From assembly GCA_910588235.1 (NCBI GenBank), contig CAJUOQ010000002.1, positions 29,721 to 93,720 of the forward strand: a stretch of 64,000 nt of DNA. The letters run 5' to 3'. This DNA is from an uncultured Atopostipes sp. Its GTDB lineage: Bacteria > Bacillota > Bacilli > Lactobacillales > Carnobacteriaceae_A. This document shows, piece after piece, positions 42,925-51,678 of the stretch; within the stretch, counting starts at the first letter, position 1, and each line of letters starts with the position of its first letter. The translations under genes and the position numbers were made by a program. The notes beneath the pieces were generated by a model. It was not told the DNA's origin. It did not search any database and saw nothing but the letters and a program-made list of their open reading frames with translations.

Positions 42925-43629
42925 TTATTGAATGAGTTGAGCAGCTGCTTCATCGACAATCACTGTAACATCTGGGTGGTTAACTAAAATAGTCGATGGT
43001 ATTTCTCCCGTAGGTTCTTCAGCAGTCACTAAATCTTTGACCGCTTGCGCTTTTTCTTCGCCAAAAGCTAAAAGAAGAATCTTTTTAGCTTTCATAATAG
43101 AGCTTAGTCCCATTGAATAAGCATAACGTGGTACATCTTCTTCTTTTTCAAAATTACGTTTATTAGCTTGAATCGTTGAATCTGTCAATTCTACTTTATG
43201 TGTAACCGAATCAAACGATGTACCCGGTTCATTAAAGGCAATATGACCATTTTGACCGATCCCTAGAAGTTGTAAATCAACCGGATTTTCAGCAAGGATT
43301 TGCTCGTAACGTTCAATTTCTTCTGCTTCATCATTTAAACCATTCGGAACGTAAGAGGCTTTAAAAGGTTTCTCGTTGAAAAGATGTTGTTCCATAAAAT
43401 AGCGATAGCTTTGTTCATCTGTTCCAGCTAGACCTATGTATTCATCTAAATTGACGGAAACAGCATCTGAAAAATCAACATCGCTTGCGACAAGTTTCTC
43501 ATAGACACTTTCAGGTGTTGACCCAGTCGCTAAACCAAAAACTTCCGCACCGTTATCTAATGCTTCACGTATGATCTCGTAAGCTTTTGTTGAACCTTCA
43601 TCTTTGTTTTTAGCATAAATAATTTCCAT
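42925..43629 (-). CDS. nagB: Glucosamine-6-phosphate deaminase
   Basis: A 234-residue enzyme that converts glucosamine 6-phosphate to fructose 6-phosphate and ammonia. Motifs: LATGSTPESVYEKL for phosphate binding, SVNLDEYIGL with the catalytic Asp, and LGIGQNGHIAFNEPG with the catalytic His. The length is that of the short Gram-positive NagB without the allosteric tail. AAAGGGG precedes the ATG. A perfect inverted repeat lies just upstream of the ribosome site and may be an operator. Confidence 0.96.
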   Translation of the reverse strand: MEIIYAKNKDEGSTKAYEIIREALDNGAEVFGLATGSTPESVYEKLVASDVDFSDAVSVNLDEYIGLAGTDEQSYRYFMEQHLFNEKPFKASYVPNGLNDEAEEIERYEQILAENPVDLQLLGIGQNGHIAFNEPGTSFDSVTHKVELTDSTIQANKRNFEKEEDVPRYAYSMGLSSIMKAKKILLLAFGEEKAQAVKDLVTAEEPTGEIPSTILVNHPDVTVIVDEAAAQLIQ

Positions 43630-43646
43630 ATATTGTAAACCCCTTT

Positions 43647-43672
43647 AAACTATTTTTTTATAAAAATAGTTT
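43647..43672 (-). promoter_or_regulatory. Perfect 11-bp inverted repeat upstream of nagB (operator candidate)
   Basis: AAACTATTTTT and AAAAATAGTTT are perfect complements separated by four bases. The element ends about four bases before the nagB ribosome site. Both a repressor operator and an RNA hairpin that hides the ribosome site are possible. Confidence 0.5.
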
Positions 43673-43784
43673 ACTCCTCAAAAAGATTGTTGTCAACTTC
43701 ACAAAGGGGGCGGACTTTATAGAATACTTAACCTAGTAAAAGCGATCGAAAGAAGTGTCACTGAAAAAGGGTAAGGGCATGCTC

Positions 43785-43938
43785 ATCGAAACGAAGTCAA
43801 TAAACGTTTCGTAAAAAACTGTTCTTTCCGAAACGAAATAGACAAACGTTTCGACAAAGTTTATTCTCGCCGAAACGAAATGGACAAACATTTCGTCAAA
43901 ATTCATTTTTATCGAAATGAAAGTACCAAACGTTTCGC
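43785..43938. repeat. Tandem 42-bp hairpin repeat array
   Basis: Four units start at 43787, 43829, 43871 and 43913, exactly 42 bp apart. Each has CGAAACG, an 11-bp loop such as AAATAGACAAA, then CGTTTCG, followed by a T-rich spacer. Two units carry single changes in one arm. An apparent 84-codon ORF across it is only the repeat read in frame. It has the same architecture as the 40-bp arrays with different sequence. Confidence 0.88.
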
Positions 43939-43978
43939 CGAGACAATAAAAGCCTAAAAATCTGAATAAAAAACACGA

Positions 43979-44019
43979 AAAAAGCATTCAAACCTTCAAC
44001 CGAAGATTTGAATGCTTTT
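43979..44019. terminator. Terminator of the GH2 glycosidase gene
   Basis: AAAAGCATTCAAA pairs perfectly with TTTGAATGCTTTT around a 14-nt loop; A and T tracts flank it on both sides. Confidence 0.85.
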
Positions 44020-44034
44020 GTTTTATTTCAATCT

Positions 44035-46314
44035 TTATTTTTCAATCTCTTGTAATCCTGCATTTAGCCATTTCATCATTTCAGTTTCTTCATCCTCATC
44101 CTCACCGCCGAGGAAAGTTCCTAATTTAGAAACAGGGGATTCATTGAGCATTGCGAGAGTGGTCGGTTTAATGTTCATGTCCATAACAGCTGAAACAGTA
44201 TCCAACAGGACCTTCTTCGCATCCTCATTGCCTAAAACATCTTTTACTTTGTCCTTAACGGAGAAGTGATCTTCGTCGAAAGTCATTTCTGGCGCTGGCT
44301 CGCCTTTGTCCGTTTCTTCTTCAAACCAGTTCCGGACGCCTTCACCGGTTGCCTCTTCTTCTTCAGGTAAAACGTAATTTGGATTCGGTTCAGAAACTTT
44401 TTCAAAGGTCACACTGTCGTAAACGCCCGGTTCTGCCATGACCGTTAAGGTTGTATATTGATTTTCTAACGGTACATTTTCAAATTCAAAGATTTTATCG
44501 CTAGAGACTTCTGCAAATTCTTCACCATCGACAAGTAAAGTAAGAGTATCTAAGTTAGAATAAACTTTGACGGTCATTTCATCATAGGGGCGCTGCGCGT
44601 AGCGTTTGCCTGTAATATGAACGAAAGGTTCGTCGGACCAGTAAGCTTTATAGATATAAAAAGCATCTTTTCGAGTTTGACGGTCAAACGTTACGAGTCC
44701 TTTATTGTTACGTCCAGCAATACCGCCTTCGTCTCGATTATCAGCCCCAAAGTCAAACATATTCCAAACATGACTAGACCAAATAAAGTCACGTTCGTCC
44801 AACACTTTTGCCATATGTTCATGGTAAAGCGCGTGGTATTCTTCCGTATAGTCTTGGTTTTTCGGCTCATCTGTGTGCCAGCTAATAATACCTTCTGTTC
44901 CGTATTCAGAGATACCGAGTGGGATATCAGGATTTTCTTCATGGAATTTATCCATAAATTTCTCACTGTCTTCTAGTTGTCCCATATACCAACCATAATA
45001 AATATTGTAACTGATGACATCCGCAATCTCATTATGTTCAGAATCCATCGGAAGATTGTTTAACTGCGCCATCGTTGTTAAACGAGTCGGATCAATCTCT
45101 TTGGTTAATTCATTTAACTCTTTCAGATTATCAACCAGCTCAGGACTGTCACCACCGATTGTTAATTCATTACCGATGCCCCAGAAGAGGATAGAAGCAT
45201 GATTGTAATTTTGGTAGATCAGTTCTTTCATTTGAGAAATTGTATTTTCACGTGCATCAGGATCTTCGTTAAACACAGAAATAAACGGAATTTCTGCCCA
45301 TACGACAAAACCAAAAGCATCGCATAATTCATAAAAGTCCTGTGGATGCTGGTAGTGAGCGAGACGAACCGTGTTGGCACCGATTTCTTGGATCAATTGC
45401 GCATCTTCAATTAAATGTTCCATTCCAACGGCGTTCCCTCTGTTCATGAAGTCTTGATGTTTCGCTACTCCACGAAGCGGCATTTTTTTGCCATTTAAGA
45501 AGAATCCTTCTTCGGGATCTACATAGAATTCACGAATACCTAATGAAGTGGAAACAATATCTAAACACTCATTTCCGCGCCAAATCGAAGCAGTTAATTC
45601 GTATAAATAAGGATCCTCAACCCCTTGCCATAAGTGTGGTTCCGTAATTGAAGTGATCGTTTCAACCACTTCTTCCGCCGGAACATACGCTTCATTGACA
45701 ATCTCGCCGTTTTGGTCTGCGATTTCGAAATGAATCTGGTCCGCAGATTGTGGATTTGTAATCCATGCATTTAATTGTACTTTAGCATCATAAAGATCAA
45801 TTTGTGTTTTATAAGTAATGCCTAAACTTCCGTAAAAATCCAGATCAAAATGAGTATCAGGTACAGTGATTAATTGTACCGGACGATACATCCCACCATA
45901 AAAAGTAAAGTCAGCAGATTGAGGGTAAACATCGTCAAAATGGGAGTTATCTGCCACAACTGTGATCGTTGTTTCATCTTCTGTAAAATGATCACTGATA
46001 TCTACGCGGAAAGTGGAATAGCCACCACGGTGTTCGGTCAATTTCTCACCGTTCGCATAAACTTCCGCCACCGAATTGACGCCTTGGAATTCTAAATAAA
46101 TCTTATGATCTTCAGGGACATCCGGGCGAACGAGCTCAAGCGTATAAGCCCCTTTTCCACGATAATAATCGGCACCACCATCTTGGCCATCCCAATTATT
46201 CCATGTGTGAGGCACCTCTACTAAACTCCACGAATCATCCAGTTCATCTAATTTTTCTGGTACTTCATCTGTTCGTTTAAAATACCAATCATTTAAATAA
46301 TCCGTATAACGCAT
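44035..46314 (-). CDS. Glycoside hydrolase family 2 protein (beta-galactosidase/beta-glucuronidase type)
   Basis: A 759-residue enzyme. The N-terminal sugar-binding domain contains VPHTWNNWDGQDGGADYYRG. An immunoglobulin-like domain and the TIM barrel (about residues 275-570) follow, with the acid/base Glu in LFWGIGNELT and the nucleophile Glu in LGISEYGTEG. FIWSSHVWNMFDFG is typical of the barrel end. After about residue 650 a beta domain leads into an acidic tail of roughly 100 residues (EEEEATGEGVRNWFEEETD) not needed for catalysis. No signal peptide is seen, so it acts in the cytoplasm. Substrate class is likely beta-galactosides; exact specificity is undecided. Confidence 0.92.
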   Translation of the reverse strand: MRYTDYLNDWYFKRTDEVPEKLDELDDSWSLVEVPHTWNNWDGQDGGADYYRGKGAYTLELVRPDVPEDHKIYLEFQGVNSVAEVYANGEKLTEHRGGYSTFRVDISDHFTEDETTITVVADNSHFDDVYPQSADFTFYGGMYRPVQLITVPDTHFDLDFYGSLGITYKTQIDLYDAKVQLNAWITNPQSADQIHFEIADQNGEIVNEAYVPAEEVVETITSITEPHLWQGVEDPYLYELTASIWRGNECLDIVSTSLGIREFYVDPEEGFFLNGKKMPLRGVAKHQDFMNRGNAVGMEHLIEDAQLIQEIGANTVRLAHYQHPQDFYELCDAFGFVVWAEIPFISVFNEDPDARENTISQMKELIYQNYNHASILFWGIGNELTIGGDSPELVDNLKELNELTKEIDPTRLTTMAQLNNLPMDSEHNEIADVISYNIYYGWYMGQLEDSEKFMDKFHEENPDIPLGISEYGTEGIISWHTDEPKNQDYTEEYHALYHEHMAKVLDERDFIWSSHVWNMFDFGADNRDEGGIAGRNNKGLVTFDRQTRKDAFYIYKAYWSDEPFVHITGKRYAQRPYDEMTVKVYSNLDTLTLLVDGEEFAEVSSDKIFEFENVPLENQYTTLTVMAEPGVYDSVTFEKVSEPNPNYVLPEEEEATGEGVRNWFEEETDKGEPAPEMTFDEDHFSVKDKVKDVLGNEDAKKVLLDTVSAVMDMNIKPTTLAMLNESPVSKLGTFLGGEDEDEETEMMKWLNAGLQEIEK

Positions 46315-46409
46315 TTGCGCACTCCCTTTCTAAAAAATAAAACGTTCTCTTATCCATTATAAGTAAAGATATTAACTTATTCCAATATCTGCAATTGGGA
46401 TTAAAAAAA

Positions 46410-46433
46410 CGAGTACCTTATACTAGGTACTCG
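46410..46433 (-). terminator. Terminator of glyA
   Basis: CGAGTACCT pairs perfectly with AGGTACTCG around a 6-nt loop; seven T follow on the minus strand. Confidence 0.9.
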
Positions 46434-46446
46434 CTATGAATGGATA

Positions 46447-47670
46447 TTAATGATTGTAAAGGGGAAATTGTTGAGTGATTTCCCGCACTTCTTCTTTAAC
46501 TTTATTTAAAACTTGGGTGTCTTCTTGGTTTTCAGCAACTTTAACGATTAATTCCGCTACTTTTTTTGCTTCTTCCTCTTTGAAACCACGCGTTGTAATA
46601 GCAGGAGTCCCGATACGAAGACCACTTGTTTTTGTAGGAGGTAGTTCATCGAAAGGAATCGCGTTTTTATTGGCGGTGATTTCTACTTCATCGAGTAGAG
46701 TCTCCAGTTCTTGGCCGTTCAAGCCATAAGCAGAAACATCGAGTAAGAAAAGATGATTCTCTGTCTCTTGACTGATGACGCGGAATTTAGAATCTTTAAA
46801 GACGTCGACCATTGCTTTTGCGTTTTCGATCACTTGGCCAATATAATCTTTAAAGGAAGGTTGTAACGCTTCGTAAAAGGCTACCGCTTTTGCAGCGATG
46901 ACATGCTCTAAAGGTCCACCTTGGATCCCAGGAAAGACGGCGCTGTTTAATTTCTTCGCATATTTTTTCTTCGCGAGGATTAAACCACCTCGAGGGCCAC
47001 GCAGCGTTTTATGGGTAGTTGAAGTGACGACATCGGCATAAGGCACAGGATTTTGGTGATATCCTGTGGCACAAAGACCAGCGATATGTGCCATGTCTAC
47101 CATGAAGAAGGCGTCTATCTCATCCGCAATCGCTCGAAATTTCTTAAAGTCGATCGAACGCGAATACGCACTTGCTCCAGCAACAATCATTTGCGGTTTT
47201 TCTTCGACAGCAATCCGACGTACTTCTTCATAATCAATGACTTCTTCCGTTTCAGTGACGCCATAAGCGATAAAGTTATATAATTTTCCACTAAAATTCA
47301 CTTTAGAGCCATGCGTTAAATGCCCACCATGATTTAAATTCATTCCTAGAATTTTATCGCCTGGTTTTAGTAAGGCTTGGTAAGCCGCCATATTCGCTTG
47401 GCTCCCAGAATGAGGTTGAACGTTTGCGTATTCGGCACCAAACAGTTCTTTGACCCGATCAATGGCAAGGTTCTCGACGACATCAACAAACTCACAACCT
47501 CCATAATAACGACGTCCCGGATAACCCTCCGCATATTTATTCGTTAAAATACTTCCCTGAGCTTTCATTACCTCTTCGGATACAAAATTCTCAGAGGCAA
47601 TGAGTTCAATTCCATGTTCTTGACGGTTTTTTTCATTTTCAATAGCTTCAAATAAGGCCCGATCATACAT
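46447..47670 (-). CDS. glyA: Serine hydroxymethyltransferase
   Basis: A 407-residue PLP enzyme that interconverts serine and glycine with tetrahydrofolate. The cofactor Lys is in STTHKTLRGPRGG. Other conserved words are GIELIASENFVS, NKYAEGYPGRRYYGGCE and VDMAHIAGL. The start at 47670 (MYDRALFEAIE) fits family length and follows an AGGTGAT site; the longer frame would add 26 unrelated residues. It is a single-gene unit that ends at a strong terminator. Confidence 0.97.
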   Translation of the reverse strand: MYDRALFEAIENEKNRQEHGIELIASENFVSEEVMKAQGSILTNKYAEGYPGRRYYGGCEFVDVVENLAIDRVKELFGAEYANVQPHSGSQANMAAYQALLKPGDKILGMNLNHGGHLTHGSKVNFSGKLYNFIAYGVTETEEVIDYEEVRRIAVEEKPQMIVAGASAYSRSIDFKKFRAIADEIDAFFMVDMAHIAGLCATGYHQNPVPYADVVTSTTHKTLRGPRGGLILAKKKYAKKLNSAVFPGIQGGPLEHVIAAKAVAFYEALQPSFKDYIGQVIENAKAMVDVFKDSKFRVISQETENHLFLLDVSAYGLNGQELETLLDEVEITANKNAIPFDELPPTKTSGLRIGTPAITTRGFKEEEAKKVAELIVKVAENQEDTQVLNKVKEEVREITQQFPLYNH

Positions 47671-47784
47671 TATAAAATCACCTATCTCATTTATTGTCGT
47701 AAGGTAAGTATAGGCTATTTTGCCACAGACTTCCATGAAAATTCGCACTCAGTCTTAAGGCCGTTTTTTGATTAAATGAGATTG

Positions 47785-47793
47785 TGGTATAAT
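47785..47793 (+). promoter_or_regulatory. Extended -10 promoter of the DUF1002 gene
   Basis: TGGTATAAT is a consensus extended -10 element. It lies 35 bp before the start codon; a T-rich stretch 17 bp upstream could serve as a weak -35 box. Confidence 0.6.
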
Positions 47794-47828
47794 TCAGTTG
47801 TATCCGAATAAACAAAGGAGAAGTTAAA

Positions 47829-48788
47829 ATGAAAAAAATTCTAAAGAAATTAAGTAAAATGATTGTAGGAGTCAGCGCGACGGCTTTATTAGCGACAGCA
47901 GGTGCCTCGACTGTTCATGCTATTGATACGAGTGTGGTAGATGAGGCGTGGGGGAAACCAACATTTGTATATGGTGGAGGCTTGAGCGATGCAGAGCTAG
48001 CGGAGACTCAGGAATTATTCGAAATTGATAGTATGGATGATGTGGCTCATACACCCGCTTTAGGTGAAGACTTGGTCAACTATTTAGGTTATGGTTCGGG
48101 GGATACAGCCAGTATGATTTCTTCTGTGCTTGTCCAAAGAGACAACAACAGTGGAGTAAACGTTGATATTTTAACTCCGGAAGACATTACAACGATTACG
48201 AGCCAACAATATACCAATGCGGCGATTACCGCAGGGGTTGAGGACGTAAATATCGAAGTTGCCAGTATTCGCCCAGTGACGGGAGAGAGTGCTTTAACGG
48301 GTGTTTATAAAGCTTTGGAAGTCAATGGGGAAGATCTTGATCAAGAGCGAATGGAAGTTGCGCAAGAGGAACTTGAGACAACGAGTGAAATTGCTGAAGG
48401 TGAAGATCTCGATGAAGAAGAATCAAGCCGCTTAGATGGGGCTATCGTTGATATCAAACAGCAACTAGGCGATATTAAAGAGCGAACCGATGAAGTGGCA
48501 ACCCGTGAAGAAATTGAACAAATCATTAATGAGGCTTTGGAAAAATATGATTTACAAAATGTGATTTCTGTCGATAATATTAATATTTTAGTAAACTACT
48601 TTGAAAATTATCAACAAACAAGTGCGATCGATTCGGAACAAGTGAAGGAACAATTAAATGAATTTGCGAACAATTTAGGAGATCGCTTAGGGGATGCTTG
48701 GCAACAAGCAGAAGAAAGCGGCCTTCTGGAACGTATCGGAAACTTTTTCCGTGATATTATTCACTCCATTGCTAATTTATTTAGATAA
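47829..48788 (+). CDS. DUF1002 domain-containing secreted protein
   Basis: A 319-residue exported protein. The signal peptide (MKKILKKLSKMIVGVSATAL and LATAGASTVHA) ends near residue 32. The DUF1002 part follows: VVDEAWGKPTFVYGGGLSDA, ELFEID, and GYGSGDTASMISSVLVQR with DILTPEDITTITSQQYTNAA. The C-terminal third is a Glu-rich helical region that ends in an amphipathic helix (GLLERIGNFFRDIIHSIANL), which may touch the membrane. CAAAGGAG precedes the ATG. The function of the family is unknown. Confidence 0.92.
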   Translation: MKKILKKLSKMIVGVSATALLATAGASTVHAIDTSVVDEAWGKPTFVYGGGLSDAELAETQELFEIDSMDDVAHTPALGEDLVNYLGYGSGDTASMISSVLVQRDNNSGVNVDILTPEDITTITSQQYTNAAITAGVEDVNIEVASIRPVTGESALTGVYKALEVNGEDLDQERMEVAQEELETTSEIAEGEDLDEEESSRLDGAIVDIKQQLGDIKERTDEVATREEIEQIINEALEKYDLQNVISVDNINILVNYFENYQQTSAIDSEQVKEQLNEFANNLGDRLGDAWQQAEESGLLERIGNFFRDIIHSIANLFR

Positions 48789-48807
48789 TTAAAAAGAGAA
48801 ATATAAA

Positions 48808-48846
48808 AACGCCAAGCTATGCTATAAAGTAGTTTGGCGTTTTTTT
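48808..48846 (+). terminator. Terminator after the DUF1002 gene
   Basis: AACGCCAAGCTA pairs with TAGTTTGGCGTT with one wobble around a 10-nt loop; a run of T follows. Confidence 0.9.
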
Positions 48847-48915
48847 ATGGAGAGGAAGAGGAACATTTATTTTTATAAGTGACTCAAAACACATATAAAA
48901 AAAGAGGCGTAAAAG

Positions 48916-49085
48916 TCTATATAAAGCGTTTTCCGAGCGTAAAAAAGACATTATTTTGTGAAAAAATTAAGAAAGTTGAAATAAACCGTTTTCCAAGGTG
49001 GAAAACAGTAAAATTTTGTAATAAGATAGTTTTTGTTCGTCAGAAACGAAGTCTTGATAAGGGTTTCAAATTAGAACGTTTGCAA
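48916..49085. repeat. Degenerate approximately 60-bp repeat stretch
   Basis: ATAAAGCGTTTTCC at 48921 and ATAAACCGTTTTCC at 48981 are 60 bp apart, and TTTTGTGAAAA/TTTTGTAATAA recur about 60 bp apart. A third, weak copy begins near 49041. GTTTTCC and GGAAAAC form a hairpin in the second unit. The ORF that runs through it (48879-49244) repeats every 20 residues and is probably an artefact. Confidence 0.45.
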
Positions 49086-49153
49086 GATTGTGAAAGAATT
49101 TATTTCATACGTAAAAATTCACAAAACAAAACAAAAGGAAAGCAGGGATTTTT

Positions 49154-50515
49154 TTGGAAACGACTCAAGTGGTCCAAACACTTATCGACCTTTCGGGGAA
49201 ACGCGAAAATATTCTCGATTATACCATTGGAGATTCGAATTTAGTTTTATTAGAAACAAACGATCCTGAAAAAGTGAAATTAGAAGAACTCCAAGAAAGC
49301 GATGCCGTAGTGGAAGCAATCCTACGAAAACAGCATCTAACACTTCACTTAAAAGATGGATTGAAAGATGAACTTTCTGAATTATTGATGGTTCAAGAAG
49401 AAGCGGTTGAAGAAGAAGAACAAACTGTTCTGCAAAAAGTAATGAATACCATTCAAGGAATCTTTACACCGATTCTAACACCATTAGCAGGAGCGGGTAT
49501 TTTACAAGGAATTACGATTCTCTTGACAACAACCGGTGTTTTGGAAACGGGAATGGCCGAAGAAGGTATTTTAAATACCATTTCTGATGCCGTCTTTTAC
49601 TTTATGCCGATTTTACTTGCTTTTTCAGCGGCAAGAGAATTTAAAGCATCTCCTTATCTAGCGGCGACAATCGCCAGTTTCTTATTGCATCCGGATTTAA
49701 TTTTTGGATTAGAAAACTTTCCAGGCAGTGATTTTTTTCATATTCCGATTCAATCCATTAATTATGCAAACAGTGTCATCCCCATTATTTTAATTGTATG
49801 GGCGCAAAGTTATATTGAACGTTACTTGAAAAAAATTATGCCGGAAATTTTAGCCCCCGTGGTGAATCCGGTTGTTATTTTAGTGGTAGTTTCTTTATTA
49901 GGACTTTCTATTTTAGGCCCCATTGGAAACTTTGTAGGTACAGGAATTGCTAGTGTGTTAGGTTACTTTACACAAACGATTCCTTGGTTAGTTCCGACAC
50001 TTATGGGAGCACTAAGTCCGTTTGTTATTATGGGAGGCGTGCACTACTCGCTGTTTCCAGCAGCCACTGTTTCTCTGTCAGAACTCGGTTATGAGACCAT
50101 TCTGTCACCAGGAATGCTAGCAGCCAACATGGCTCACGCAGGCGTTGCTTTAGCCGTTGCCTTACGTACGAAAAAGACTGCTTATAGATCTTACTCTATA
50201 TCTGCAGCCGTTACAGCGACCATGGGTGTTTCGCAGCCTGCTTTATACGGGATTGAATTAATCTTGAAACGTCCACTGATTGCCGCTATTTTAGGTGGGG
50301 GTATGGGTGGTTTATACGCCGGAATCTTTAATGTGCGGGCCTTTGCCTTTGCGAACCCGAGTCTTCCAGCCTTACCGGTTTATTTAGATTCTAGCAGTAA
50401 CATTGTTCACGCCATTATTATGGTGCTGATTTCTTTCGCAGCCGGCTTTATTCTCACTTGGGTCTTTGGTTTTGAAGAACCCAGCGATGAAGTAGTTGAC
50501 CAAGCCACTGCTTAA
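49154..50515 (+). CDS. PTS beta-glucoside-type EIIBC with a degenerate EIIB domain
   Basis: A 453-residue protein. The EIIC domain (about residues 100-440) has ten or so membrane segments and the motifs GIFTPILTPLAGAGILQG, FMPILLAFSAAREF and SPFVIMGGVHYSLFPAA. The N-terminal 75 residues align with an EIIB domain (LIDLSGKRENILDYTIGDSN), but the phosphorylated Cys of the usual HCATRLR motif is absent; the position reads YTIGDS. The protein therefore cannot carry phosphate itself. No EIIA and no phospho-glycosidase is adjacent. It may depend on another EIIB or act as a sensor. The start is TTG. Confidence 0.85.
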   Translation: METTQVVQTLIDLSGKRENILDYTIGDSNLVLLETNDPEKVKLEELQESDAVVEAILRKQHLTLHLKDGLKDELSELLMVQEEAVEEEEQTVLQKVMNTIQGIFTPILTPLAGAGILQGITILLTTTGVLETGMAEEGILNTISDAVFYFMPILLAFSAAREFKASPYLAATIASFLLHPDLIFGLENFPGSDFFHIPIQSINYANSVIPIILIVWAQSYIERYLKKIMPEILAPVVNPVVILVVVSLLGLSILGPIGNFVGTGIASVLGYFTQTIPWLVPTLMGALSPFVIMGGVHYSLFPAATVSLSELGYETILSPGMLAANMAHAGVALAVALRTKKTAYRSYSISAAVTATMGVSQPALYGIELILKRPLIAAILGGGMGGLYAGIFNVRAFAFANPSLPALPVYLDSSSNIVHAIIMVLISFAAGFILTWVFGFEEPSDEVVDQATA

Positions 50516-50533
50516 TAAAAAATAACAGATTTA

Positions 50534-50568
50534 GAGGCACTTTGTTTAAACCGCAAAGTGTCTTTTTT
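50534..50568 (+). terminator. Terminator after the PTS gene
   Basis: GCACTTTG pairs with CAAAGTGT around a 9-nt loop; six T follow. Confidence 0.85.
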
Positions 50569-50681
50569 CATTGAATCTATTCCTTTTATCTCTCGTGTGA
50601 TATGTCATATAATCATTTCACATTGGAATAGATTTATTTTATGCTTATGAGTGAAAGCGATGTAGTAAGAAGGAGGAAAAA

Positions 50682-51248
50682 ATGTTAGAAGAATTGTTAG
50701 CCCATTTAAACCAAGGAAAAACCTTGATGAAAGGATCAGAATTTGAAAAAACAATGCAAGCAGTCGCGATTGAAACCCAAAGACAGTTAGGGGCGATTAA
50801 CCATACGTACAAGACGGATTTAGAAATGAAAGACACCGTTGAACAAATCATAGGTCATCCCATTCCAGAGACAGTCCGCATCCGCCAACCTTTTTATCTC
50901 GATTTTGGGAAAAACGTTGAATTTGGAGAAAATGTTTTTGTCAATGCCAGCGTTCATATGCAAGATCAAGGGGGAGTGCGGATCGGAAACAACGCATTGA
51001 TCGGACACCAAGTGGTTTTTGCGACGTTAGACCACGACTTAGCCGCCGATAAACGTGGGAATCTACACCCAGCTCCCATTGTTTTAGAAGATGATGTTTG
51101 GATTGGTTCAAATGCTGTATTTTTAAAAGGCATAACAATTGGTGCAGGTTCAGTGGTCGCAGGCGGAAGTGTCGTAACAAAAGATGTTCCGAGAAATGTA
51201 GTCGTCGGTGGAAACCCCGCTCGTGTCATTAAAGAAATCGCTCAATAA
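50682..51248 (+). CDS. Sugar O-acetyltransferase (maltose O-acetyltransferase type)
   Basis: A 188-residue left-handed beta-helix acetyltransferase. The N-terminal Mac domain is followed by hexapeptide repeats (FGENVFVNASVHMQDQGGVR, IGNNALIGHQVVFATLDHD). The catalytic His lies in the TLDHD segment, and the protein ends in GAGSVVAGGSVVTKDVPRNV with VVGGNPARVI. AAGGAGG precedes the ATG. It transfers acetyl from acetyl-CoA to sugars; it is monocistronic. LacA/Maa-like specificity cannot be told apart by sequence reading. Confidence 0.92.
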   Translation: MLEELLAHLNQGKTLMKGSEFEKTMQAVAIETQRQLGAINHTYKTDLEMKDTVEQIIGHPIPETVRIRQPFYLDFGKNVEFGENVFVNASVHMQDQGGVRIGNNALIGHQVVFATLDHDLAADKRGNLHPAPIVLEDDVWIGSNAVFLKGITIGAGSVVAGGSVVTKDVPRNVVVGGNPARVIKEIAQ

Positions 51249-51385
51249 TTCAGCAAAAGATCGTTGAATGATGTGATACGACAAAATCGTTGAGCAAGCC
51301 CTCTATTCCCAATCAAAGATTATTTTTGCTACAATGAAAGAAGTAACGATTACTTTGGACGTTTGGAGGAAGGAAGTACTTTATT

Positions 51386-51664
51386 ATGTTGGAGAAAAAA
51401 ACATACGCAAATGGTCAACCAGTCTATGCCTTAGAGGATGACCATCTGACCTATTTTTTTAAGGATGGAGCGATAAAATCAGAAGGTCCTTTTAAAAATG
51501 ATCAGATGGAGGGAAAGTGGACATTTTATCGGGCAACGGGACAATTGTGGCAAATCGGGCATTTCAAAGAGGGGAAAAAACATGGTCCGTGGCTTCGCTA
51601 CGATAAAGAAGGACAAAAAGAGTATGATGAAATTTTTGAAGATGGAAAAATAATAAAAAAATAG
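51386..51664 (+). CDS. MORN-repeat (YwqK-like) small protein
   Basis: A 92-residue protein built from three or four MORN_2-type repeats: YFFKDGAIKSEGPFKNDQME, GKWTFYRATGQLWQIGHFKE and GKKHGPWLRYDKEGQKEYDE. Such short MORN proteins occur as YwqK-like antitoxin-type proteins, but no toxin partner is visible here. GGAGGAAGG precedes the ATG. An aldo/keto reductase gene follows by 14 bp and is probably cotranscribed. Function unknown. Confidence 0.82.
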   Translation: MLEKKTYANGQPVYALEDDHLTYFFKDGAIKSEGPFKNDQMEGKWTFYRATGQLWQIGHFKEGKKHGPWLRYDKEGQKEYDEIFEDGKIIKK

Positions 51665-51678
51665 TTGAGGAGGAGATC

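Noticed and set aside
43733..43987. 84-codon minus-strand ORF
   Set aside because: It is the 42-bp repeat read in frame (14-residue period) with no ribosome site.
48879..49244. 121-codon ORF before the PTS gene
   Set aside because: Its sequence repeats every 20 residues with the 60-bp DNA repeat, it overlaps the PTS start, and it has no good ribosome site.
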